Numbered from the stretch's first letter, positions 26,925 through 35,780 are shown. The stretch: 63,992 nucleotides of DNA from Planctomycetota bacterium (GCA_016872605.1 VGZI01000011.1:1-63992), one strand, 5' to 3'. The notes: generated from the sequence alone by a model not told the origin. Numbers and translations: made by a program.

Positions 26925-28715
26925 GCCCGCTCGCATCTGGCGGCCGGTGACGATCACCGTTTCGAGCGACGTCTCCGGCAAGTTCCACGTCGTGATCGGG
27001 CAACTCAACAAGCGGTGATCGCTCGCCTTGCGCAAGAATTCCACCAGGTCCGGATAGCCCGCCTGCAGTTCGATCATGCTCGTCAGAATTTCGTCGACGC
27101 GATTGCTGCTGACGCGTCGTTCTTCGCCGCGCGTTGAATAGCGCTTGACGAACATTTCGCCGTTGCGTTCGCCTGGTACTACGGTGAAGGCGCCGAGCAT
27201 CAAGCGCGTGTCCGGCGAAACGACGATGCCTTTGCCGAACAAAACGACTTGCGGCCGTCGGCTCGTGGTGAACGCGATCACAGCGTCCGGGGCATTCGGG
27301 ATGCGATGAATCCACTCCGTGCCGCCGACATTCACGGCGCCGAGCCGCGAGTCTCGTTCATCAATCAACGACAAGGCATGAAATGCCGCAAAGCGCACGG
27401 CGTGCTGGTCGCTCAGCGTTAACTCGGCCAGGCGATCGCGGCAAATCGATTCGCTCAAGTTCGCCAAGGCGAGCGTCGCGTGCTTGATGAACACCGGATG
27501 CTCGCGCGCCGCGTGTGCCAATGCCTCGACGCCGGCCGTGCTGCCCAGATACGCCAGGGCTTCCGCGCTAACGAAGCGAACGTACGGATGATTGCTTTCC
27601 AGTCCAGTCTTCAACATGGGGATCCCGATGTCGCGCCCCATCGCTTCGATGCGCATCGCGGCTTGAATCGCGTCAATCGGGTCCGTGAGCATCTTCTGCA
27701 ACCGTTGCCGATAACGCGGCATGTTCGGATCGTTGTTGTAGATCGGCGTGAAGCTGGAGACGATAAGGAATCGTTCGTGATTGAAGCGGTACGTGAACGG
27801 AACGCGGACGTTGATCATCTCTTTGCTCATCGCCTTGGCCGCTTCGTTCGTGCCCATGCCGGACGGATCATGGGTCTTGTTGAACTGGTCGGCAACAAGG
27901 CCTTCGAGCAAGAGCCGGTTTTCGTCACTCGAGAAGTCGGCGTGCAGCTTCTTGGCCCGGGGGTCGTCCTGGTACATGAAGTTGAGGCGCTGGGCGACGT
28001 CGTTGGCGATGCGGTGCGATTTTTCGTCGTTGCGCATCATGAGCTGGTAGGGTCGAGCGATGCGCGAGGCGCCGCCCTGCCAGACTTTGCCACGCTTGAG
28101 TTCATTGACATCGGCATGCCCGCCGAAGGCGACGACGAGCGGCCCCTTGCCATCGGCGAACACATGGCCGCCCAGCATTTGCCGTGAGCCCTGATTTTTG
28201 GGATCGGCGCTGATTCGAGACAGCGCCTCCCAGACGCGCAAGTGGCAGTGCAGGAGCCGTCCGCCGACAAGGCTTGTCGCCTTGCTGCCGTAGGGGAGTT
28301 CGATATCGAGATCGAATCGGTCGACCTTGCGGGCGCCGGGCGGAACGTAGCCGGTGACGATGACCAGGCAGTTGTTGGGATTGTCGAGGATCTGGCGGAC
28401 GTTTTGTTCTTTGGGGATATTCTCCATTTGGCCGTCGCGCGGGCCGAGGTTCTTGAGCAGGAACTGCTCCATGAGCTTTCGCCATTCGCCCTCGGGAGAG
28501 TGGCCGGTTCCCGCAAGCCCGACGACCAAACCGACGCCGTGGACCTTAAGCGGCCCATCGTTGCCGAAGTCGGCGACGTCGCTGACTATCCGGAGGTTGA
28601 GGTCGCGCTCTTTCTCAGCTTTTTCGAGATCTTGAAGGCGCTTCTGAGGATCGGAAAAAAAGCACCCGGTCAGGCAAAGGCAGGACAACGCGAGCGCCGC
28701 CAGTGTTCGCAACAT
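26922..28715 (-). CDS. FlgI (flagellar P-ring)-like lipoprotein with HEAT-like repeats
   Basis: 597 residues from ATG 28715 (GGAAGG Shine-Dalgarno). Lipobox LTGC at residues 14-17. Residues about 45-260 match the FlgI P-ring core: VHGVGLVVGLAGTG, NCLVIVTGYVPPGARKVDRF and LPYGSKATSLVGGRLL correspond to FlgI's GYGLVVGLxGTG, VMVTAxLPPFAxxGxxIDV and SIGDAKSLxGGTLL. Residues about 370-480 contain HEAT-like helical pairs (VRFVSAEALAYLGSTAGVEAL, IKHATLALANLSESICRDRL). True FlgI is a periplasmic non-lipoprotein of about 350-370 residues in flagellar operons; no flagellar gene is nearby. A role as a non-flagellar envelope ring or trans-envelope element is inference. Confidence 0.8.
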   Translation of the reverse strand: MLRTLAALALSCLCLTGCFFSDPQKRLQDLEKAEKERDLNLRIVSDVADFGNDGPLKVHGVGLVVGLAGTGHSPEGEWRKLMEQFLLKNLGPRDGQMENIPKEQNVRQILDNPNNCLVIVTGYVPPGARKVDRFDLDIELPYGSKATSLVGGRLLHCHLRVWEALSRISADPKNQGSRQMLGGHVFADGKGPLVVAFGGHADVNELKRGKVWQGGASRIARPYQLMMRNDEKSHRIANDVAQRLNFMYQDDPRAKKLHADFSSDENRLLLEGLVADQFNKTHDPSGMGTNEAAKAMSKEMINVRVPFTYRFNHERFLIVSSFTPIYNNDPNMPRYRQRLQKMLTDPIDAIQAAMRIEAMGRDIGIPMLKTGLESNHPYVRFVSAEALAYLGSTAGVEALAHAAREHPVFIKHATLALANLSESICRDRLAELTLSDQHAVRFAAFHALSLIDERDSRLGAVNVGGTEWIHRIPNAPDAVIAFTTSRRPQVVLFGKGIVVSPDTRLMLGAFTVVPGERNGEMFVKRYSTRGEERRVSSNRVDEILTSMIELQAGYPDLVEFLRKASDHRLLSCPITTWNLPETSLETVIVTGRQMRAG

Positions 28716-28830
28716 GGTCGATTCCTTCCGCGCGATGACGATGCGAGATCGATTCGGGGAAGGCTGATAAGCTGCGATGGGAGTTTTGTCAAGGCATCGT
28801 TGTTCTTGGGTTACTGCCCGGTGGGAAGCC

Positions 28831-28878
28831 GCGGGGTGAGGTACTCCGAACCCCGGGGTTCGGAGTACCTCACCCCGC
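28831..28878. repeat. Family A repeat, perfect 48-bp palindrome
   Basis: 24-bp arms 28831-28854 and 28855-28878 with no loop, each a full family A unit (GGTGAGGTACTCCGAACC core). Imperfect complementarity continues outwards to about 28824-28885. It lies between the histidine kinase stop (28895) and the FlgI-like gene start (28715). Confidence 0.9.
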
Positions 28879-28894
28879 GCCTTCCATGTGAATG

Positions 28895-29662
28895 TCAAAC
28901 CGGGGAATCTGCGGGGACTTCGAGCGGTAATTTTACGGTGAACTTCGAGCCCTTGCCCGACACGCTCTCGACGCGGATTCGGCCGTGATGCTGCTCAATG
29001 ATCTGCCGGCACACGCTGAGCCCCAGACCGCTGCCGCCGTGGCCGTGCTCGTCGGGTTTTTTCGTGGTGTAGAACGGCTCAAAGATCAATCGAAGCTGGT
29101 CGGGTGGAATGCCGACGCCGGTATCGCAAATCGCGACCTCGGCCATGTGCGTCTTGGCGTTCTCGCGGACGTCGATGGTCAAGCGTCCGCCTTTGGGCAT
29201 CGCCTGGCGGGCGTTTATGATCAGGTTGAGAAAGATCTGCTCGATCTGACCACGGACGATGGGCGCTTTAGGCTGGCTGTGATAATGCTTCTCGATACGA
29301 ATCTGATGCTTGCTCAAATCCTTGTCGGCCAGCACCAGAACCTCTTCGATCAAGGGAACGAGTTCGACCATTGTCCGTTGCGTTGAGGCGTTGCGCGCGA
29401 ATCCGAGCATGCTGGAGATGATGACGGCCGCGCGCTGGCTGCCTTTGAGAATTTTCTCGAACGCTTGCAGCTTGGACGCTTCGTTTGCTTCGGCCCGCAT
29501 GCCGAGCTTGGCGTAGTTGATGATCGTGGTGAGTATGTTGTTGAACTCGTGAGCGACACTCGACGCCAAGGTGCCGACGCTGCTGAGGCGTTGCGCCCGC
29601 AGGAGTTGTTCGCGCAAAAGCTCGGTTTCGGAAGGTGTCGAAAGGACTTCGTCCGTGATCAT
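28895..29662 (-). CDS. Sensor-less histidine kinase
   Basis: 255 residues from ATG 29662 (GGAG Shine-Dalgarno). HisKA dimerisation domain with phospho-accepting His38 in SSVAHEFNNILTTI; HATPase_c with N box (LNLIINARQAMPKGG), G1 (ICDTGVGIPP), F box (IFEPFYTTK) and G2 (GSGLGLSVCRQIIEQHHG). There is no transmembrane or PAS region; only about 25 residues (a short coiled coil) precede HisKA. So it is a cytosolic kinase, probably regulated by a partner. No response regulator is adjacent. Confidence 0.92.
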   Translation of the reverse strand: MITDEVLSTPSETELLREQLLRAQRLSSVGTLASSVAHEFNNILTTIINYAKLGMRAEANEASKLQAFEKILKGSQRAAVIISSMLGFARNASTQRTMVELVPLIEEVLVLADKDLSKHQIRIEKHYHSQPKAPIVRGQIEQIFLNLIINARQAMPKGGRLTIDVRENAKTHMAEVAICDTGVGIPPDQLRLIFEPFYTTKKPDEHGHGGSGLGLSVCRQIIEQHHGRIRVESVSGKGSKFTVKLPLEVPADSPV

Positions 29663-29783
29663 TCGCCGTCTCCGCCGATGGACATGCCGGAACTGAATAC
29701 GACAGCACCAATATCGGCATGGATCGACAGGTACTTCATCCGAAGTGCGTATGGAGCAAGGCGTTGAGGCCAAAGAATAGGAT

Positions 29784-29877
29784 GTTTAGCCCCGCCTCGG
29801 AGAGGCGGGCGGTCTGGGCGTGGACGACAAATGAAAGTGGCGCCGCGTCCGCCCGCGTCTACGAAGCGGGGCTAAAC
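29784..29877. repeat. Intergenic palindrome, family C (GTTTAGCCCCGCCTCG)
   Basis: 29-bp arms 29784-29812 and 29849-29877 (three differences), ends GTTTAGCCCC / GGGGCTAAAC; 36-base loop. Each arm contains a local hairpin (CCGCCTCGGAGAGGCGG). Its outer edge is seven bases past the stop of the DUF4139 gene (29885), so it is suited to terminate that transcript. Second copy at 35781-35854. Confidence 0.85.
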
Positions 29878-31763
29878 GAATTTGTTACTTCGTCGTGAAG
29901 CTGCTGATCACCATCTGGCGGTCGAGTTCGATGCGGAACTCGTAGGTGATGCTCAGCGCCTTTTCGCCGTTCATGCCCGGCTCGACCTCGAGGTCCCAGC
30001 GCAGAAGATTCTGCGTCTTGCCTTCGCGGACGTAGAGCGGATCCTTGCTCAACTCCGGCGACGATTTCACCAACGTGATGTTGGCCGTTTCGCTTGTCTC
30101 GGAGTGGGGTAGGCGGTCCCAGACCTGCATCTTGACCGCTTCGATCTTGAAGGTGTTGACCAGGGATGCGATAGTCATACTTCAGAACCTGATTGCCGCC
30201 CTGAGTCGAGCGGGCCTTGTCCGTTAGCTTGCGCTTGACCTGAAGCTGCGGATCGACGCCGAAGCCCGCGGTGAACTCCTCGCCGATGGCGACGAGCGGC
30301 ATGTTCATGCGGCCGACGAAATCGGTCCCTTGGTACATCGTCGCCTCTCCCGGCAACAATACGTGGCCGGTCTTGTTGACGAGGTCCGCCAGGCGATAGA
30401 CATGTGGATTGAGCACGGGGACGGCCTTGTAGTAATACTTCGGCGCGAAGGTGAGCTTGGCGATCTCGATGATCTGTTCATCGTTCCGCGACGGAATCGA
30501 CACCTTGGCCTTGAGGTGAAAGGCGACGCTTGGCCCCTCGCCGCCGGCATTGCGGCCGCCGACACGCTCGTGCGCGATCTCTTCGGGCGTCTTGGTAAGC
30601 TCACGCGCCTGATCGAAGGCGGCGGCCTCGTTGAAGAGCTCGGCGACTTCTTTGCGATTGTCCTTGTTGGCGTTGGCAAGTTCTTGCGCGCGAATCCGGA
30701 ACTTTGTCGCTTCCTGCGCCAACTCCGCGGGGCTCTTCGGATTCTCATAAACCGACAGCATCGGCGACGGTTGACCCGGAGGATTCGGCACGCTGCCCGG
30801 CCCCTTTGCAACCGGTTGGCTCGACCGAGGCATGACCATGACGGACAAGGCCTTCAAATCCAGCGGGGCGGCGTTCAGCATCGGCTGGGCCGTCGACAGC
30901 GTCAGCTCGACGTTGTTCCAATCCTCCCCCGTGCGCTGCGTCATCGCGGCCAAGTAATCCATCTGCACATCGTCGGCTGCCTTGCCGGCGCGAAGCTTGT
31001 ATTGCGGGTTCCAGACGACGGAATCGACGAGGTAGTTGAGCTTCACTTTGCCGGCCGCCCCCTTGGTGCGATCGACGACGATGACGGCGTCGCGCTCGAT
31101 CTTGCTCGAACCGGTGCTGATGCTGGCGAGCTTGCGCGTCAGAAACGCGAAAGTTTCGCCCAAGGCCTTGGCGTCCTGACGCAGCTTGATGAGTTCCTTG
31201 GTTTTTTCGGTGCGTTGCTCCATGACGTAGGTGATGAGCTTGACGACCGTGTCGCTATTCAGCCCGCCCTTTTCGGTCGCAGTGACCGTGCTCTTGTCGG
31301 TGAAGTTCTCCAGCTTGGCGATGGCGGCCAGGTTCTGCTCGATCGTCTTGATATCGGATTCGATTTTCTCAAGCGAAAGCTGCTGTTTCTTCATCTCGTC
31401 GGTCAGCTTGCGTACTTCCTCGCGCGTGTCTTGCTGCACGGGGCGCGTGCGATAGCGCGTCGTCAGTACGCGGATGCCGTCGCTGCTCTCCGCATAGAGC
31501 GAGCTTTGCACGATCTGGACCGGCAGATCGCCGATCGTCAACTCGACGAGGCCTTCGCCCTTCGGCACATCGACCTCGCGCGTGACCAAAGCGCTATTGG
31601 GATACACCGTCACCTTCACGACTTTGCTCGGCGTTATCTTCGGCGCCTTCTCCGGCCTATCGGCCGCTTGATCCGCCCCGACCTGCGCCATGAACGCCTG
31701 ACCCGACACCACAATGCCGACCAACGCGGCAAATCCGCCACAGAGAAAGAACCACTTACGCAT
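29859..31763 (-). CDS. DUF4139 (MuiA-like) protein, frameshifted near the C-terminus
   Basis: The frame from ATG 31763 (AAGGAG Shine-Dalgarno) reads 634 residues, but only to about residue 533 is it authentic. It has a signal/anchor (residues 4-25), DUF4140-like N-domain (VTVYPNSALVTREVDVPKGEG), a long coiled coil (about 115-215) and the DUF4139 barrel (LNYLVDSVVWNPQYKLR, DYLAAMTQRTGEDWNNVELTLSTAQP). After KYDYRI the frame changes: the true C-terminus lies in another frame, 29885-30178. Removing one base from the C run at 30163-30165 restores YDYRILVNTFKIEAV. The last hundred or so residues of the printed frame run through palindrome 29784-29877 and are artefact. Family function is unknown. 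Confidence 0.75.
   Translation of the reverse strand: MRKWFFLCGGFAALVGIVVSGQAFMAQVGADQAADRPEKAPKITPSKVVKVTVYPNSALVTREVDVPKGEGLVELTIGDLPVQIVQSSLYAESSDGIRVLTTRYRTRPVQQDTREEVRKLTDEMKKQQLSLEKIESDIKTIEQNLAAIAKLENFTDKSTVTATEKGGLNSDTVVKLITYVMEQRTEKTKELIKLRQDAKALGETFAFLTRKLASISTGSSKIERDAVIVVDRTKGAAGKVKLNYLVDSVVWNPQYKLRAGKAADDVQMDYLAAMTQRTGEDWNNVELTLSTAQPMLNAAPLDLKALSVMVMPRSSQPVAKGPGSVPNPPGQPSPMLSVYENPKSPAELAQEATKFRIRAQELANANKDNRKEVAELFNEAAAFDQARELTKTPEEIAHERVGGRNAGGEGPSVAFHLKAKVSIPSRNDEQIIEIAKLTFAPKYYYKAVPVLNPHVYRLADLVNKTGHVLLPGEATMYQGTDFVGRMNMPLVAIGEEFTAGFGVDPQLQVKRKLTDKARSTQGGNQVLKYDYRIPGQHLQDRSGQDAGLGPPTPLRDKRNGQHHVGEIVAGVEQGSALRPRRQDAESSALGPRGRAGHERRKGAEHHLRVPHRTRPPDGDQQLHDEVTNSFSPAS
29885..30178 (-). 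pseudogene. C-terminal fragment of the DUF4139 protein (other side of the frameshift)
   Basis: Encodes ASLVNTFKIEAVKMQVWDRL, PHSETSETANITLVKSSPEL and a final segment ending RQMVISSFTTK, the expected end of a DUF4139 domain (V-x-D-R-L-P-x-S; LRWDLEVEPG; ITYEFRIELD). It ends at TAA 29885-29887, right before palindrome 29784-29877. A single extra base in a GGG run (plus strand 30163-30165) separates it from the main frame; this may be a real mutation, a programmed event or an assembly error. Confidence 0.75.
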
Positions 31764-31852
31764 GAGATGCTCCTTGGATGAAAAGACAAGCCGGAATCAC
31801 CGAAAAGACGAGAAGTGTACGCGACAAGTTTGGTCCATTACAATAGAAGAAG

Positions 31853-31882
31853 CCCATGGGTGAGGTACTCCGAACCCCAGGG
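31853..31882. repeat. Family A repeat, single unit
   Basis: CCCATGGGTGAGGTACTCC then GAACCCCAGGG; partial 8-bp self-complementary ends. It lies in the leader of the propeller gene at 31903, about 20 bases before its start. Confidence 0.7.
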
Positions 31883-31902
31883 ATCCCGAGGGGGAACGAA
31901 AC

Positions 31903-33093
31903 ATGGAAAAAACGAACGCACCGTCGATGATCGACTTCAGCCTGGGTAGCCTCTTGGTCGCGATCTTGATCGCTGGCCCGTTCGGCTACTGGGCCATGCA
32001 CGCCAACGGCTCATTGGCCCAGGCAAAGGACGCCCCGCGCGAGACGCCGGCGCTGTCGAAGGATTGGCCGTTGTTTCGCGGCAACACTCTGCAAACCGGC
32101 GTCGCCGGCACAACACTGCCCGACAAGCTTGAAATTCGCTGGAAGCTCGATCTGAAGAAAGGCATCGAATCCACTGCCGCCATCGTCGACGGCATCATTT
32201 ACGTCGGCTGCTACGATGACCACCTCTACGCCATCGAACTTGCGAACGGCAACGTCAAATGGAAGACCAAGCTCGGCTCGATCAAAGCCGCCCCGAGCGT
32301 CTACCAGGGCAAAGTGTTCGTCGGCGATGAAGACAGCATGTTCTACTGCGTCAACGCCGCCGACGGCAAGAAGCTGTGGGACTTCGAATGCGACGGCGCC
32401 ATCACCGGCGGGGCCAACTTTTCCGGCGATCGCGTCATCTTCGCCTCGCACGACGCCAATCTCTACTGCTTGGGAATTGCCGACAAGAAGCTCATCTGGA
32501 AGATCAAGACCGAAGGCCCGGTGCATGGCTCCGTCGCCGTCGCAAACGGACAGACGTTTTTCGCCGGGTGCGACAGCCATCTCCACGTCATCGACGTCAT
32601 GGACGGCAAATCAATCAACAAGGTCGAGCTCTCCGGCCAAACGGCGGCGACCGCGAGCTTCGGGGGCGACAAGCTCTACGTCGGCAACATGAACAACGAA
32701 GTGCAAGCGATTGACATCAAAGGCCAAAAAGTTCAGTGGGCCTACACCAGCAAACGCGCGCCCAACCCGTTCTACAGCTCGCCGGCCATCACCGACAAGC
32801 TTGTCGTCATTGGCAGTCGCGATCGCAAGCTGCACGCCATCAAGCGCAGCGACGGGTCGTCGGCCTGGGTATTCTCGGGCGACGGCTGGATCGAAAGCTC
32901 CCCGGTCATCGCCGGCAATCGTGTCTACGTCGGCAGCAACAAGGGAACGTTCTACGTCATCGATCTCGAGAAGGGGACCGAAGTGCAGGCGCTGCTTCTG
33001 GGCGAAGGCATCACTGCGTCCCCTGCAGTCGCCAACGAATGCCTCGTCATCGGCACGACCGATGGATTGCTGTATTGTCTCGGCAAGAAATGA
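31903..33093 (+). CDS. PQQ-like beta-propeller repeat protein (BamB-like)
   Basis: 396 residues; GAGGGGGAACG precedes the ATG. An N-terminal membrane anchor at about residues 12-34 (LGSLLVAILIAGPFGYWAM) replaces a cleavable signal. Seven or eight PQQ-type blades follow, each with a G-x-hydrophobic-Y-V-G/A-x-x-D-x-x-L/F-Y-A-hydrophobic-D/E pattern (IYVGCYDDHLYAIEL, VFVGDEDSMFYCVNA, VIFASHDANLYCLGI, LYVGNMNNEVQAIDI, VVIGSRDRKLHAIKR, VYVGSNKGTFYVIDL). The opening WPLFRGNTLQTGVAG is typical of planctomycete PQQ-binding-like proteins. No catalytic residues of alcohol dehydrogenases are obvious; probably a scaffold or sensor. Confidence 0.88.
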   Translation: MEKTNAPSMIDFSLGSLLVAILIAGPFGYWAMHANGSLAQAKDAPRETPALSKDWPLFRGNTLQTGVAGTTLPDKLEIRWKLDLKKGIESTAAIVDGIIYVGCYDDHLYAIELANGNVKWKTKLGSIKAAPSVYQGKVFVGDEDSMFYCVNAADGKKLWDFECDGAITGGANFSGDRVIFASHDANLYCLGIADKKLIWKIKTEGPVHGSVAVANGQTFFAGCDSHLHVIDVMDGKSINKVELSGQTAATASFGGDKLYVGNMNNEVQAIDIKGQKVQWAYTSKRAPNPFYSSPAITDKLVVIGSRDRKLHAIKRSDGSSAWVFSGDGWIESSPVIAGNRVYVGSNKGTFYVIDLEKGTEVQALLLGEGITASPAVANECLVIGTTDGLLYCLGKK

Positions 33094-33094
33094 T

Positions 33095-33160
33095 GTTTAG
33101 CCGGCGATCGCAGATCGCCAAGAGCGCCGCGCCCGCGGCGATCTGCAATCGCCGGCTAAC
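33095..33160. repeat. Intergenic palindrome, family D (GTTTAGCCGGCGATCGC)
   Basis: Arms 33095-33119 and 33137-33160 (one bulge, one G-U), ends GTTTAGCC / GGCTAAC; 17-base GC-rich loop. It starts one base after the propeller gene's TGA. Confidence 0.85.
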
Positions 33161-33187
33161 CCTGGCGTTCCACACGGAGTATCTTCG

Positions 33188-33631
33188 ATGGCCCCCGTTG
33201 CGATGGTTTTTGGCGTGCTGATGACCCTTCTCGGCGTGGGCTTGTATGGGGTTTCCGTGCTGCGCGACACGCCGTCCGCCGATCCGGAGGCCGTGAGCAT
33301 TTATGTAAAAGCGCTCACCGCTCTGATCCCGGCAGCATTCGGCGTCGTTCTGTTCGTCCTCGGTTGGTTTGCTCAGGATGCGTCTGACCGCGCCCGAATG
33401 CACCTGATGCACGTCGCCGCTGTGCTTGGACTGCTCGGCGTCGCGCTGCCGGCTTGGCGAGTGGTCGTCGCGCTTAATGCCGCAACGCCGATCAATCCTC
33501 TTGCGGTCGGAGGCAACGTCACGTTTATCGCACTGTCTGCAATCTTTCTGGGGCTTTGCATCAAATCATTCATCGACGCCCGCATGGCGCGCCAGCAAAA
33601 TGAAGAGGCTCAACCGAAGCCTGAAGGGTGA
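33188..33631 (+). CDS. Small four-helix membrane protein, unknown function
   Basis: 147 residues with four hydrophobic segments (about 5-25, 42-62, 72-92, 108-126) and a short charged tail (MARQQNEEAQPKPEG). No family recognised. Its 27-base spacing from the palindrome after the propeller gene suggests a separate or weakly coupled unit. It converges on the E2-like gene with a 21-base gap. Confidence 0.7.
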   Translation: MAPVAMVFGVLMTLLGVGLYGVSVLRDTPSADPEAVSIYVKALTALIPAAFGVVLFVLGWFAQDASDRARMHLMHVAAVLGLLGVALPAWRVVVALNAATPINPLAVGGNVTFIALSAIFLGLCIKSFIDARMARQQNEEAQPKPEG

Positions 33632-33652
33632 TGACGGCTGTATTAGGACCCA

Positions 33653-34480
33653 CTACGCCGCCAAGCACACGGGCGGTTGTGCTTTGGCGATTGCACGAAC
33701 CTCGTCGAGGATCTGGCCTAACATGACGGATTCGAGGCTGGCGAGTGCTTCCGCGGCCGGGGCGCCGTCGAGCACGCGGTGGTCAAACGTGATACGCACA
33801 TCGAGTTGGCCCTGGTCGTCGAGCAAGCCGTAATGGAGCATCGAGTTGCCGGCGATCATCAGGTTCAAGATGCCGGCGCCTTCTCCGGAGACCGAGCTCA
33901 TTGTGAATGTGCCGAAGTTGTGACAGCGCCGGCGGCCGAAGATGTTCAGCGTTGCCCACATGACGAATCGGCGCACGAACCACGGAAGCATGCTCATGCG
34001 CCGCGCACGTCGATAGCATGGGAGTTCTTCGACCGGCGCTTCCATGTAGTGACGGAGGAGCCCGTCCAGCTCGCTCAGCTTTCGGTTTTCCGGACTACGA
34101 ATCAATGCCTGCAGCACGACGTCCTCGCCGTCCACCTGCCGCCGAATGTTGATGTTGGCGATATTCTTCGGATGCTCGTAAAACCGCGCCCAGGGAAACG
34201 TCATGTAGCTCCGGCGAAAATCGGGCCGGGCGGCGGCGACAATGCTGTAGGCCTTGATGAACAGCGACGTCCACATTGGCCTGGGCGAGCACATTTGCCG
34301 CGCCGCCACCAACGGCGCTAACTTCATCCGCCGATCTACCGTAACGCTGGGAGTTTGGGCGCAAAAATGCAATAAGTCGATGACAAGACTCCGAAAAGGA
34401 GAGATCGCGACACTCTTTCCGGATGCTTTCGACATAACGGTACTCAGGCTAGTACGAGGATTTCGCTCATCATCGGCCAA
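33653..34480 (-). CDS. 2-oxo acid dehydrogenase E2-like acyltransferase, catalytic domain only
   Basis: 275 residues. The C-terminal active site TFDHRVLDGAPAAEAL contains the E2 His-x3-Asp-Gly motif (near 240-247), and the preceding FTMSSVSGEGAGILNLMIAGN corresponds to the CoA-binding strand-turn of E2 enzymes. The N-terminus carries neither a lipoyl domain nor a subunit-binding domain, and no E1 or E3 gene is nearby. It is therefore probably not part of a classical dehydrogenase complex; a chloramphenicol-acetyltransferase-fold enzyme or condensing function is more likely. Divergent from the esterase gene. Confidence 0.8.
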   Translation of the reverse strand: MADDERNPRTSLSTVMSKASGKSVAISPFRSLVIDLLHFCAQTPSVTVDRRMKLAPLVAARQMCSPRPMWTSLFIKAYSIVAAARPDFRRSYMTFPWARFYEHPKNIANINIRRQVDGEDVVLQALIRSPENRKLSELDGLLRHYMEAPVEELPCYRRARRMSMLPWFVRRFVMWATLNIFGRRRCHNFGTFTMSSVSGEGAGILNLMIAGNSMLHYGLLDDQGQLDVRITFDHRVLDGAPAAEALASLESVMLGQILDEVRAIAKAQPPVCLAA

Positions 34481-34688
34481 TAAATGAATGCAGGGACGGT
34501 GTCAATACAGAACAATGCGCTTTTTCGCTGGCGCAGCCTGTCCCTTTGCCGGTTGTTCCGAAAACGACGCCAAAATCGCTTTGTGGTTTTCTCTCCACCG
34601 TCGCGTCGCTCATTTCTGCGCAGTTTGTGCCTTTTCGCGGCTTTATTTTGCGGACAATTTCACGGCGGATTAGGCCGATATAGGAAGT

Positions 34689-35780
34689 GTGCGAAAACTG
34701 TGCTCGGCAAGTTGGACTCTGTTCACTCGGACCCTATTGGGAGTGGGCGCCGCGCTGCTGTTGCTTGCGCCGAGCGTTCGCGCCATCGACATCGATTTCC
34801 GCGGCGAATTGCAGCGCGTGAATCGATGCTTGCAGGGCCAAGTGCTCGATTTCACAAACAACCACGGAGCAGATCGCCGCATCTGGTCGCCGGCCTTGTG
34901 TGCCAAGCGAGATCTTTACGTGTACGTGCCGCCTGGATTCGATCGCTCCAAGAAATATCCGCTGATGATCTTTCTGCACGGCGCCGGACAAGATGAGAAG
35001 TTCTTTCTGAAGAGCCTGGCCAAGGAATTTGACAAGGCCATCGTTGACGGCAAACTGCCTCCCTTTATCGTGGCGGCGCCGGACGGCAGTGTGTTCGGAA
35101 GGCCGTCGTTCTTCAAGATGGCCACCTTCTGGGCCAACACCGATGCCGGGCGCTACGAAGATTATCTGATGCAGGATGTTTGGGCGTTCATGATGGACAA
35201 CTTTCCTATTCTCCCAGAACGCGACGCCCATGCCCTCATCGGCGTCTCCATGGGCGGATCGGCGGCTTTCACCCAGGGCATCAAGCACAAGGACCGGATC
35301 AAGACCGTCGTCGGCTTCATGCCGGCCGTCAACATGCGCTGGGTCGATTGTCGCGGCAAGTTCGAGACGCCGTTCGATCCCGAATGCTGGGGCTGGCGAA
35401 CGCAGATGAAGCCCTTCGAAATCGTCGGACGCCCCAAGAACATGCTGTTCAAGATTCGCTTCGCCAATCTCTACGGTCCGCTCGTCGGCTACGGCCCCGA
35501 CGCCATGGAGCGACTGAGCCGTTTTAATCCGATCGAGGTGATGGACCAATACAACCTCAAGCCCGGCGAACTCAATCTCTACATTGCCTACGGCGGACAG
35601 GACGAATTTAACATGGGCGCCCAGGTCGAGAGCTTTTTGCACCGGGCCAAGGAACGCGGCATCGTGGTGGGCGTCGGTTACGATCCGCAAGGCCGGCACG
35701 ACGAAGCGAGCGCTCGGAAGCTGTTGCCCCAGGCCTTGGATTGGATTTCGCCCAAGCTGGACAGGTATCGAATGCCCTAA
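34689..35780 (+). CDS. Secreted alpha/beta-hydrolase, esterase (EstA/Fes-like) family
   Basis: 363 residues from GTG 34689; the assignment of this start is weak because the AGGAA is very close. The signal segment TLLGVGAALLLLAPSVRA places it outside the cytoplasm. LYVYVPPGFDRSKKYPLMIFLHGAG is the usual entry of the esterase-D type fold; the nucleophile elbow GVSMGG has Ser187; the Asp in GGQDEFN and the His in GRHDEAS complete a plausible triad. Substrate unknown. Monocistronic: palindrome 35781-35854 starts right at the stop codon. Confidence 0.85.
   Translation: MRKLCSASWTLFTRTLLGVGAALLLLAPSVRAIDIDFRGELQRVNRCLQGQVLDFTNNHGADRRIWSPALCAKRDLYVYVPPGFDRSKKYPLMIFLHGAGQDEKFFLKSLAKEFDKAIVDGKLPPFIVAAPDGSVFGRPSFFKMATFWANTDAGRYEDYLMQDVWAFMMDNFPILPERDAHALIGVSMGGSAAFTQGIKHKDRIKTVVGFMPAVNMRWVDCRGKFETPFDPECWGWRTQMKPFEIVGRPKNMLFKIRFANLYGPLVGYGPDAMERLSRFNPIEVMDQYNLKPGELNLYIAYGGQDEFNMGAQVESFLHRAKERGIVVGVGYDPQGRHDEASARKLLPQALDWISPKLDRYRMP

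Noticed and set aside
30330..31781. 483-residue plus-strand frame opposite the DUF4139 gene
   Set aside because: Shadow frame; same reasoning, and the opposite frame has a clear Shine-Dalgarno and domains.
34488..34673. 61-residue plus-strand frame upstream of the esterase
   Set aside because: Cys/Phe-rich with no Shine-Dalgarno or similarity; more likely leader DNA between divergent genes.
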